A stretch of 64,000 bases of DNA from Saccharomycopsis crataegensis (lineage: Eukaryota > Ascomycota > Saccharomycetes > Ascoideales > Saccharomycopsidaceae). Below the pieces are notes generated by a model. It did not search any database. It saw only the letters and a list, made by a program, of their open reading frames with translations, and was not told the origin of the DNA. The position numbers and the translations under genes are program-made. Shown here in pieces: positions 20,319 to 28,612 of the stretch (positions within the stretch are counted from its first letter, which is position 1; each line of letters starts with the position of its first letter). The stretch covers positions 1,054,001-1,118,000 of the forward strand of contig NW_027043819.1 in NCBI RefSeq assembly GCF_037102585.1. Reading direction: 5' to 3'.

Positions 20319-20863
20319 CTTCTAGGACAAAATAATATTATTCTGTTCTTATTCGAGTGGTCTGCCTACCTGAAATCTTTGGCGTATCAAGTTAAATCTG
20401 GGGTTGACTAGGTTTCTTTGGACGAATTTTGGGAAAAAAATTTTCTTGGATTTTCCGATTTCGTTAGCAGCACTGTAACGTCCTCTCAGCATGCATGAAT
20501 CATCTGTGCGATCTAAAATATAAAAGCTGAGTCATTATTGTGATTATTTGGGTTGAATCAACATCAAACTTGAGAATCATTCGAAATCTCCTAAAATCTG
20601 AAGGTATTTATGAGTCTGGAAAATAAAAAATAGGGGAATGTACCTATAGGGCCTTAAAACGATTCAGAAATCCCTGAGTTTAGTAAATTATACTATAGAT
20701 GCAGCAATTTAGATCCAAAATGTATAGGTTTTTTCTCACGTTTTGCAACAGCTACAAGCGAATCAGTGCCAATAATAAATATTTTCCACTCATATTATAC
20801 TACTTGCATAAAAAATATTTCACAATCAATTCTAACATCTTCTAAGACCTAAATCTACGTCTT
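20319..20863. other. CLU1 upstream region
   Basis: About 0.55 kb upstream of CLU1. It is AT-rich with TATA-like AAATATAAAAG at about 20515. No ORF of note. Confidence 0.45.
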
Positions 20864-21003
20864 GTAGTGATCCTTCAGGAACACTAGCGGAAGGGTTAGT
20901 GTCGGAGTTAGCAGACTTTACGTTAAGGTAGTTGTTGTGTGCGTTCAAAGTTCTTCTCAGTTGTTTTTCTCTACATTCTAACTATATGCTTTTCTAAGAT
21001 AAC
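20864..21003 (+). repeat. 140-bp dispersed repeat, copy 1 (probably LTR-derived)
   Basis: This segment, beginning CGTCTTGTAGTGATCCTTCA and ending near TTTTCTAAGATAAC, is matched at roughly 85% by 50565-50703. The copies lie 30 kb apart in gene-free DNA beside other LTR-family pieces. An LTR remnant is the simplest reading, but no clear TG...CA ends or target-site duplication are visible. Confidence 0.5.
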
Positions 21004-21095
21004 GATGTCCTGACAAGATTGTTGATGAATGGTATTATTGCAGTGATATTTTCAACAGCGAAAAAAAAAATATCAATGACCTGAACAAAAAATAA

Positions 21096-21177
21096 CGACA
21101 CGGGCAGGACTCGAACCTGCGCGGGCAGAGCCCAAAAGATTTCTAATCTTTCGCCTTAACCACTCGGCCACCGTGCC
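21096..21177 (-). tRNA. tRNA-Ser (anticodon AGA)
   Basis: The reverse strand reads GGCACGGTGGCCGAGTGGTT and continues into a complete cloverleaf: acceptor GGCACGG/CCGTGTC with discriminator G, anticodon stem-loop AAGATTAGAAATCTT with AGA as anticodon, a long serine-type variable arm, and the T arm GCAGGTTCGAACCTGC. Both the A box (TGGCCGAGTGG) and the B box (GGTTCGAACCT) are intact. No intron; 82 nt. An LTR-family fragment starts 11 bp upstream of its 5' end, and LINE array 1 begins right after that. Confidence 0.95.
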
Positions 21178-21188
21178 TTGATGAAATG

Positions 21189-21240
21189 TGTTATGTTATG
21201 GGATCATGGTTAGATTGTATCCTGGTTACCAGAGATCAAC
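21189..21240 (+). repeat. 5' end fragment of an LTR (family X), interrupted by LINE array 1
   Basis: The 52 bp beginning TGTTATGTTATGGGATCATGG match the start of the LTR-like segments at 49546 and, inverted, at 58011, up to about CTGGTTACCA. The fragment starts 11 bp upstream of tRNA-Ser, a typical integration zone for yeast LTR retrotransposons. Its continuation is lost where the LINE begins. Confidence 0.55.
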
Positions 21241-21243
21241 GCC

Positions 21244-23184
21244 CGTTTGCTCCCGTTCTTGCAAAAAATTATCGGCCCAAATCAAGTTGGTTTCATACCT
21301 GAAAGATCCTCCTTCTCTAATATAACAATTTTCGGTGACTTGCTTTCCAGTTTAATATCCCCACAAGACAAGCCACATGTCAATCATTCTACTAACCACC
21401 GAATCATGCTTGCTGACTTTGAAAAGGTTTTTGACCAGATTTCCCATCTATACCTTAAAATATTACTTCGAAAACTCAATTTTGGAAAAATGACGGAAAC
21501 TATTCACGCTATCCTTACCAAAGCCCTCGGAACCATTTGCCTAAATAACATTACAGGCCCTTCTTTCCCATTAAGAAACGGAACCCTTCAGGGCAACCCA
21601 CTTTCACCAACAATTTTCGCGTTAGCCCTTGAACCTTTTCTAAGAGCCATCCAAAGATTAAATAAAGGATTCAGTTACAACCATAAGATCCAACCAAACA
21701 TCATCCCCAGAGTCAAATACCTTGCCTATGCAGATGATGTTACCTTATTCTTGAGAGATCATAATGACTTCAAAAACACTATGAAGATAATTCAGGCGTT
21801 CGAACAAGTCAGTGGTTCTAAATTAAACAAAAGCAAATCCAGATTAATTGTTCCATGCGATCAAATACCATTCCAGTCCGACTTCCAAATAGATATTGCT
21901 GACAATAATTATGAAACCCAATATCTAGGCGTTAAAATTGGGAACTCGAGTCAAACCTGGCCTAATACTCTCCAAAAAGACATCAGCACCAAATATTACA
22001 TGACCAACATGAGTTCACTACCAATATCAAGTCAAATAGTCGGATATAACACATATATCTTGTCTAAGCTATATTACCACGAGATTCATGCACCTATGCT
22101 TCCAGACCAAATAGATTTGCTAGAACAATCCATCAAAAACCAGGTGAACAAAAAACTGAAAATCTCCATGGACACTTTAAAAACAAGCCCATTGAAAGGA
22201 GGATATGGCATGGTGGATATCAAAAGCCAATTGAGCTACCGCAAGGCAAAAATCTTTCAACAACTCTTTCTCCAATCTTTAAACCCATATTGCCAGTTAC
22301 TCCGATTCAAGCTCCAACTAGCAATAAACATGATCATCAAACAAAATCTATCCGAGGAAGAGCAGTCGATACAAGGATATATAAAAACCCAATACTGGTG
22401 GCGGTTAATATTGGGTGACCAGATCAATATCAAGAATAAGAGAGAAAGCAGGTCCATACTCAACCAGGTTATAAATCTTCCAATGTTTACCACAGCGGAA
22501 AAATGTGCTTTTGTAGCTTGGTATAAATTATTGTCCAAACCAATATCTCAACAACAAACATTGAGCCCAATGAATATCAAACACTCAGACCTTGCCAAGT
22601 CCATTCAAGACGGTATACCAACTATCTATCAAATGGAGATCCCAAAACTGGTCATGGAGTTTGAACACAAACAGGGAAGCAAGAAAAAAAGAGCCAGAAT
22701 TGATAAACATAAATTATCCACCACTTTAACCAATATCCAAGAAGTCACCCAAACGAAACAAAACTCTTTCTGGAAGAGACTCCACAAATACCAACATAAT
22801 AGCCCTGGTTACTTTGAAAACATACACATATTCCACTTAGGTGCTGAACAATTTTTTTACCAACATAGAAAATGTCACTATTGCGGGCTCGAAACCGTCT
22901 CTCAAGACCAACAACATGAATCACCAGAACTCCAAGTCAAGATCAAAATGACCCATTTCCTAATTCAATGCCCATTATCAACCGAGTTATGGTCAAGATT
23001 GAAAATCCCAATTCCATTAGCATGGAATAACTTAATCGCTCCCAATCATTCAGAATCAACAATCAAAAAGATCGACCGCTATCTATGCTATCAACGCAAA
23101 CTCTCACGCCTAAGATATCATAACCAAATTGATTGGAACACATCAATTAACAACTTGATTTATATCATTACTACTGGGAGCTGA
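21244..23184 (+). pseudogene. LINE-A ORF2 fragment (reverse transcriptase to C terminus)
   Basis: An open frame of about 646 codons without a native start. It carries reverse-transcriptase blocks: GFIPERSSFSNI, ADFEKVFDQ (EKAFDQ in L6 and L10, so one substitution in a conserved block), GTLQGNPLSPTIFALALEPF, and the catalytic YADDVTLF. The C-terminal zinc motif CHYC...THFLIQC is present. Endonuclease and N-terminal RT regions are missing through 5' truncation, so it cannot encode a full ORF2 protein. Confidence 0.9.
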
Positions 23185-23277
23185 ATAGTCGATCAAAACA
23201 AAAAAGAAAAAAAAAAAAAATTAACAAAAACAATAACAAAAAGACATTTTATTTAAATACTAATAATTATCACTAAA

Positions 23278-23307
23278 GGGTTTTTCACCATATGATATGG
23301 TTTTCCC
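23278..23307 (+). other. Conserved 3' UTR hairpin motif, LINE lineage A
   Basis: GGGTTTTTCACC, then CATATGATATGG, then TTTTCCC: an inner stem CCATA/TATGG closes a short loop, and an outer GGG/CCC pairs. Lineage B has the same flanks with a different loop. Possibly the RNA feature recognised by the LINE reverse transcriptase. Confidence 0.5.
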
Positions 23308-23413
23308 TAACATATATAATGAGCATTAGCTTATAAGATTTTACATAGATATATATAATTATATATTTATTAATAAATCGAACTTTGAAGGAAAAAAAAA
23401 AAGATGCGCTGGG

Positions 23414-23425
23414 TGGCGTAGTGGG
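23414..23425 (+). promoter_or_regulatory. A-box-like pol III promoter element of the SINE
   Basis: TGGCGTAGTGGG matches the tRNA A-box consensus TRGCNNAGTNGG. Confidence 0.55.
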
Positions 23426-23452
23426 CAGAACCATAGACTAAGAAAGGGTCGC

Positions 23453-23463
23453 GTGTTCGAACC
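23453..23463 (+). promoter_or_regulatory. B-box-like pol III promoter element of the SINE
   Basis: GTGTTCGAACC matches the core of the tRNA B box (GGTTCGANNCC) at ten of eleven positions and lies 27 nt after the A box, a tRNA-like spacing. Confidence 0.55.
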
Positions 23464-23836
23464 CCGCTCGCGGCATTAACCACCAGGTCACGTTCAGTAC
23501 GCTAACTGAGTAAGGAGTAATACCACTCTGAAGGTAAGATACAAGGGGGTTTTAGTGAGTAAAAATCTCACACTACCGGTAAGGTTGCGTCGCTGGTGTC
23601 TTTCGAAGATTTCCTCCTCCCTGGCTAAAAAAAAAATAGTGACAGGTTGCTACAAGTCAAAAACATTGCATTTTCCAACCCAAACTCCCGGGTTACCAAA
23701 AATATTGGGAGAAAACGGACACCAAATAAGTCGCCATAGCTGCGCATAATTGATCATAATAACCGTACATAAAAAGTGCGATGACCTATATAGCTCTTAG
23801 TAGTTAAATATAGGGACTTTATAAAAAAAAAAAAAG

Positions 23837-26226
23837 AGATGGAATCCCATACAAATTTTATAAGGAATTATTTCCCCAAATCAAACACATCCTTCTTCAA
23901 GAATTTAACCACATTCTAACTGAAGGAAATTTACCATTCCACTACCGAACTATACTCTTTAACATCATACCAAAGCCTGGAAAGTCAAAAGAAAACATTG
24001 GAAACTATAGGCCGATAGCCCTTATCAACACTAATCTTCGATTATTATCCACAATAATTAATAATAGGTTGTTGAAGCACTTGCCTGATATCATAGGGGA
24101 AGATCAAGCTGGTTTTATTTCAGGCCGGTCATCGTTCTCCAACATCACCATTTTCAGAGAAATGTTAGATAGTCTAATTCATCCAAAAGATAAAACGCAT
24201 ATAATACCAAATCCACAAAAGCTGATACTAATTGTGGATTTGGAGAAAGCGTTCGATAGGATATCTCACGAATATATGGAACAACTATTGTCCCATTTAA
24301 ATTTTGGAAAAAAATTAGCCAAGTTAATCATCAACATCCTCAAGCAGACAACGGGATCCTTATACATCAACAACATGACCGGCCCATTATTCAATTTAAA
24401 AAATGGTACCCTCCAAGGTAATCCGTTTTCCCCTTCATTATTTGCATTAGCAGTAGAACCTTTACTACGATCTATCAAACAGAATACCAGAGGCCATAGT
24501 TACCAAGGAGATTTGATACCTGAAGCATATAGCAGTCAACATTATCTTGCTTTTGCTGATGATATCACAGTTTTCCTCAAAGATAAAAGAGATTATTCCA
24601 AAACAATGAAATGTATTAGACTATTTGAAAAATTCAGTGGCAGCAAACTCAATGAAAAGAAATCCCAACTAATCATACCAACTGATACTTATCCATTTTT
24701 GACACCATTCCCATTTGAGATTGCTGATGAAAACTTTCAATTGACATATTTGGGGATAACTATTGGGCCATCAGTGACATTTTGGCCGGAAACATTGCAG
24801 CGTGACCTCTATATCAAGTACAAGTTATCAAACATGACCAGCTTGCTGATTCAATCAAAAATAGAAGCATTCAACACATATATTGCATCCAAGTTCTATT
24901 ACAAAGAACTACACCAACCTTTGTTACCCAATCAGTTGAATCAAATTGACACATCGATTAAATTATTGGTCAAGCAAGATACACCTATTTCTTTGGACAC
25001 ACTCAAGACACACAACAACAAAGGCGGTTTCTCAATGATTGATTTAAAGTCTCAACTCCAACACCGAAGAGCTAAAATTTTCCAGGATTTGTTTTTGGAT
25101 AGTCACACTAAATATAACCAGATATTACGTTTCAAAATTCAATCAAGTATCAACAACATCATTCAAAAAACATCACCAACAAAATCACCAAAGGAAGATT
25201 ATATCAAAACTCATTATTGGTGGGTGGTATTACTTGAACTAGCGGATGACATTGAGAATACCAATGATTCAATTTCCTTGGAAGTTATGAATAGCAGCAC
25301 ATTCTCAGATGCTGAAAGGACAGCGTACTGGGATTTCAGAAAAGTTCTTGGTATAAAGAAACGTACAATCAGGTTGAAGCCAATGAAGATTGGAATTGAA
25401 GATTTGAAAAATTCAATTGAAAAAGGGATTCCTGAAAAATATCAACAACACATTCCAATTAGAATTAAGGATTTTGACCATACTAAAGGAAGTAAAAAAC
25501 AACGGGAAAAACAAGATGTGGACAAGATGTCAAAAACACTCATGGATATTACTGGGGTGAATCAGAAACAAGTTGATAACTTTTGGCATAACCTCAAAAA
25601 ATTCAACCAACATTTCCCGGGGAAATATCAAAATATTCACATCTTTCATTTGGGCATTGAAAATCACAATTACGTAAATAATCATTGTGACTATTGCAGC
25701 AAAAAATTAACCAGATATGATGAACCCCAATATGCCCCAAAGGAAATCCAATTTGAAATCATGAAGCACCATCTTATTGAATGTCCATTGGCCCAGAAAC
25801 TTTGGAAAAAAACTGACTTGAATATCCCATTAACCTGGCAAACAATCATTACCCCTGCCACCAACATGAACGAAACCAGAATGATCGATAGATATCTAGG
25901 TTTCCAACGAAAATTATCAAGATTGAAATCCAAAAGGCATTTCAATTGTCATATGGCCGTTGATTCAATGATCTTCTTGCTTGAAAGCAATATCTTTTAA
26001 GCGGAGAAGAAAAAATAGGTGGGGAAAAACAAGAAAATAAAATCAAAAAAAAAACAACAATTAAAAACCTTAAAAACGCATAAAAACATTTTTTCTCAAT
26101 AATAGGGTTTTTCACCATTAATGGTTTTCCCTTAACACTTTAATTTTCAAACTACATTAAGTAGTTTATGAGATATATAGTTATATAATTAATTAATATA
26201 TTGAATTTTGTCTTTAAAAAAAAAAA
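23837..26226 (+). mobile_element. LINE copy L2: lineage B, subtype alpha, 5'-truncated
   Basis: It begins at AGATGGAATCCC inside the RT region of ORF2, directly after the A tail of the SINE-like unit, and ends in its own tail at 26216-26226. It differs from L4 and L5 at many silent and a few coding positions in the RT part. In the last 0.9 kb it carries the alpha-type markers (GTGGACAAG, AAAACTGAC, ATTAAGTAG) shared with L4 and L8. Confidence 0.9.
23838..26000 (+). pseudogene. LINE-B ORF2 fragment (L2)
   Basis: An open frame of about 720 codons with no native start. It contains NYRPIALINTNLRLLST, GFISGRSSFSNI (GFIPGRSS in L4 and L5), VDLEKAFDRI, GTLQGNPFSPSLFALAVEPL, catalytic FADDITVF, and the C-terminal CDYC...HHLIEC zinc motif. 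The endonuclease is lost by truncation. Confidence 0.9.
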
Positions 26227-28347
26227 GAGGAGGATTACATTAAATTTATTATGAGCCATCAAGATAAACAAAAAATCATGATGTCATTTATTATCCCACC
26301 TGAGCTCTACCGGAAGTATGAGCTTGATGATCATTTGAGTACAATAAAGGATGCCTTCCAAAAATTAATCGATGTTAAATTAACCAACATTGAAACTGAT
26401 TTGAATGATAATGATGATATCAACTTCATCAAGAAAGCTTTAATTGAAGCTCAAAACTACTTGTTTATTTCAAATGAAACTATTTGTCTCAAATCCTCAC
26501 TTATCCCAATATTGAAAGGTCAATTACAAACTAAGAATGAAAAGTTACGTAATGCATTTATTGATTTTGTCACTAGCCATTTAAGTGTTGACATTGAACA
26601 ATCCACTTACAAGCCACGCATCAATATCAATAAGAATGATAAAGAAATCCAATTGATTGAGATAACAGCCTTGGAAACAACCCCCGACTATTTTGTCGAT
26701 GCTACCATCAAGCAAGCGCTTGACCTAGCCCAAATTGAACCAACATCATTCTCAGTGATTAAAAGTGACATGACTAAAAGACCTAACGAGGAGCTTAAAA
26801 ATCGTTACATTTATGGTTACTTGGAAATGGAACCAGGAAAACAAATCCCGGTTATTCACCAAGACAACATTGTTTCTAAAGTTATTACTAAATGCTTACA
26901 CTGTATCAATTGTGGTTCAAGAGAACACACCAGATACAATTGCAAGCAAGCATCTTGCGCGATTTGCAAAAAGCCTAGCCATGTAGCTAAAGACTGTTAC
27001 TTTAAGCGGCCAAAGAAAAATGTTACAGATGATCGTCATGAGAACCCCAAACAGAAGCAAAATCAACCACCAGTGATTGAAGTTCCTTCTACCGAGTTCA
27101 CCATAACTATTGGGCCATCAGTGACATTTTGGCCGGAAACATTGCAGCGTGACCTCTATATCAAGTACAAGTTATCAAACATGACCAGCTTGCTGATTCA
27201 ATCAAAAATAGAAGCATTCAACACATATATTGCATCCAAGTTCTATTACAAAGAACTACACCAACCTTTGTTACCCAATCAGTTGAATCAAATTGACACA
27301 TCGATTAAGTTATTGGTCAAGCAAGATACACCTATTTCTTTGGATACACTCAAGACACACAACAACAAAGGCGGTTTCTCAATGATTGATTTAAAGTCTC
27401 AACTCCAACACCGAAGAGCCAAAATTTTCCAGGATTTGTTTTTGGATAGTCACACTAAATATAACCAGATATTACGTTTTAAAATCCAATCAACTATCAA
27501 TAACATCATTCAAAAAACATCACCAACAAAATCACCAAAGGATGAATATATCAAAACTCATTATTGGTGGGTGGTATTACTTGAACTAGCCGATGACATT
27601 GAGAATACCAATGATTCAATTTCCTTAGAAGTTATGAATAGCAGCACATTCTCAGATGCTGAAAGGACAGCGTACTGGGATTTCAGAAAAGTTCTTGGTA
27701 TAAAGAAACGTACAATCAGGTTGAAGCCAATGAAGATTGGAATTGAAGATTTGAAAAATTCAATTGAAAAAGGGATTCCTGAAAAATATCAACAACACAT
27801 TCCAATTAGAATTAAGGATTTTGACCATACTAAAGGAAGTAAAAAACAACGGGAAAAACAAGATGTGAACAAGATGTCAAAAACACTCATGGATATTACT
27901 GGGGTGAATCAGAAACAAGTTGATAACTTTTGGCATAACCTCAAAAAATTCAACCAACATTTCCCGGGGAAATATCAAAATATTCACATCTTTCATTTGG
28001 GCATTGAAAATCACAATTACGTAAATAATCATTGTGACTATTGCAGCAAAAAATTAACCAGATATGATGAACCCCAATATGCCCCAAAGGAAATCCAATT
28101 TGAAATCATGAAGCACCATCTTATTGAATGTCCATTGGCCCAGAAACTTTGGAAAAAAATTGACTTGAATATCCCATTAACCTGGCAAACAATCATTACC
28201 CCTGCCACCAACATGAACGAAACCAGAACGATCGATAGATATCTAGGTTTCCAACGAAAATTATCAAGATTGAAATCCAAAAGGCATTTCAATTGTCATA
28301 TGGCCGTTGATTCAATGATCTTCTTGCTTGAAAGCAATATCTTTTAA
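26227..28347 (+). CDS. In-frame ORF1-ORF2 fusion ORF of LINE L3
   Basis: The deletion leaves one open frame. Counting from the ATG at 26251 the protein has 698 aa. Residues 1 to about 284 are the middle of ORF1p, including both zinc knuckles (CINCGSREHTRYNC and CAICKKPSHVAKDC). The remainder is the C-terminal part of ORF2p from ITIGPSVTFWPETLQ, downstream of the catalytic FADD. It includes the C-terminal CCHC motif but no endonuclease or RT active site. A protein of this kind could bind LINE RNA but not copy it. Whether it is expressed is unknown. Confidence 0.7.
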   Translation, partial: EEDYIKFIMSHQDKQKIMMSFIIPPELYRKYELDDHLSTIKDAFQKLIDVKLTNIETDLNDNDDINFIKKALIEAQNYLFISNETICLKSSLIPILKGQLQTKNEKLRNAFIDFVTSHLSVDIEQSTYKPRININKNDKEIQLIEITALETTPDYFVDATIKQALDLAQIEPTSFSVIKSDMTKRPNEELKNRYIYGYLEMEPGKQIPVIHQDNIVSKVITKCLHCINCGSREHTRYNCKQASCAICKKPSHVAKDCYFKRPKKNVTDDRHENPKQKQNQPPVIEVPSTEFTITIGPSVTFWPETLQRDLYIKYKLSNMTSLLIQSKIEAFNTYIASKFYYKELHQPLLPNQLNQIDTSIKLLVKQDTPISLDTLKTHNNKGGFSMIDLKSQLQHRRAKIFQDLFLDSHTKYNQILRFKIQSTINNIIQKTSPTKSPKDEYIKTHYWWVVLLELADDIENTNDSISLEVMNSSTFSDAERTAYWDFRKVLGIKKRTIRLKPMKIGIEDLKNSIEKGIPEKYQQHIPIRIKDFDHTKGSKKQREKQDVNKMSKTLMDITGVNQKQVDNFWHNLKKFNQHFPGKYQNIHIFHLGIENHNYVNNHCDYCSKKLTRYDEPQYAPKEIQFEIMKHHLIECPLAQKLWKKIDLNIPLTWQTIITPATNMNETRTIDRYLGFQRKLSRLKSKRHFNCHMAVDSMIFLLESNIF

Positions 28348-28529
28348 GCGGAGAAGAAAAAAATAGGTGGGGAAAAACAAGAAAATAAAATCAAAAAAAA
28401 AAAAAAAAAATAAAACAATTAAAAACCTTAAAAACGCATAAAAACATTTTTTCTCAATAATAGGGTTTTTCACCATTAATGGTTTTCCCTTAACACTTTA
28501 ATTTTCAAACTACATTAGATAGTTTATGA

Positions 28530-28588
28530 GATATATAGTTATATAATTAATTAATATATTGAATTTTGTATTTAAAAAAAAAAAAAAA
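28530..28588 (+). promoter_or_regulatory. Possible promoter in the 3' end of L3 for downstream L4
   Basis: The last 60 bp of the B 3' UTR carry several TATA-like stretches (ATATATAGTTATATAATTAA) followed by the A tail, about 25-80 bp before the L4 ORF1 ATG. L4 has almost no leader of its own, so its transcription may start in the upstream copy. Inference from layout only. Confidence 0.25.
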
Positions 28589-28612
28589 CGTAAAAAAAAA
28601 AGTTCCATTATA

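Larger units (their letters stand above)
21242..23403 (+). mobile_element. LINE copy L1: lineage A, 5'-truncated
   Basis: A 5'-truncated L1-type (Zorro-like) non-LTR retrotransposon, first unit of array 1. It enters within the reverse transcriptase region of ORF2, runs to the ORF2 stop at 23184, and has a 3' UTR of about 200 bp ending in a poly(A) tail (about 23392-23403). The shared GGGTTTTTCACC...CCC hairpin is at 23278-23307. The left flank and the element share ATCAAC at the junction (microhomology). It is almost identical to copies L6 and L10, with a few substitutions. Confidence 0.9.
23404..23835 (+). mobile_element. Candidate tRNA-derived SINE
   Basis: A unit of about 430 bp lodged between the tail of LINE L1 and the 5' end of LINE L2. 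Its head looks tRNA-derived: TGGCGTAGTGGG (23414-23425) fits the RNA polymerase III A box, and GTGTTCGAACC (23453-23463) fits the B box, with T-arm-like pairing around it and a weak acceptor-like pairing. A body of about 350 bp without coding potential follows, ending in a 13-nt A tail (23823-23835). There is no run of five or more T inside, as expected for a pol III transcript reaching the tail. Only one copy is in the window. It could instead be a fragment of some other poly(A) retroelement. Confidence 0.6.
26227..28588 (+). mobile_element. LINE copy L3: lineage B, subtype beta, internally deleted derivative
   Basis: 5'-truncated within ORF1 (starts GAGGAGGATTACATT) and missing about 3.0 kb internally. 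ORF1 sequence up to GAGTTCACCAT (27104) joins directly to ORF2 sequence AACTATTGGGCC, with AT as 2-bp microhomology at the join. The tail is at 28574-28588. Its markers match L5, so it derives from the beta line. It resembles a non-autonomous deletion derivative. Confidence 0.9.

Noticed and set aside
23404-23475. Functional tRNA gene at the SINE head
   Set aside because: A- and B-box-like elements are present, but the acceptor and anticodon stems are poorly paired and the 3' end runs into the SINE body.
27095-27115. Spliced join between ORF1 and ORF2 in L3
   Set aside because: The missing segment does not begin with GT or end with AG. Microhomology-mediated deletion or template switching fits better.
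28559-28612. N-terminal extension of LINE ORF1 from a TTG
   Set aside because: It lies in the previous copy's 3' end and its A tail. MSINNTKR at 28613 is the natural start and is shared with L5.
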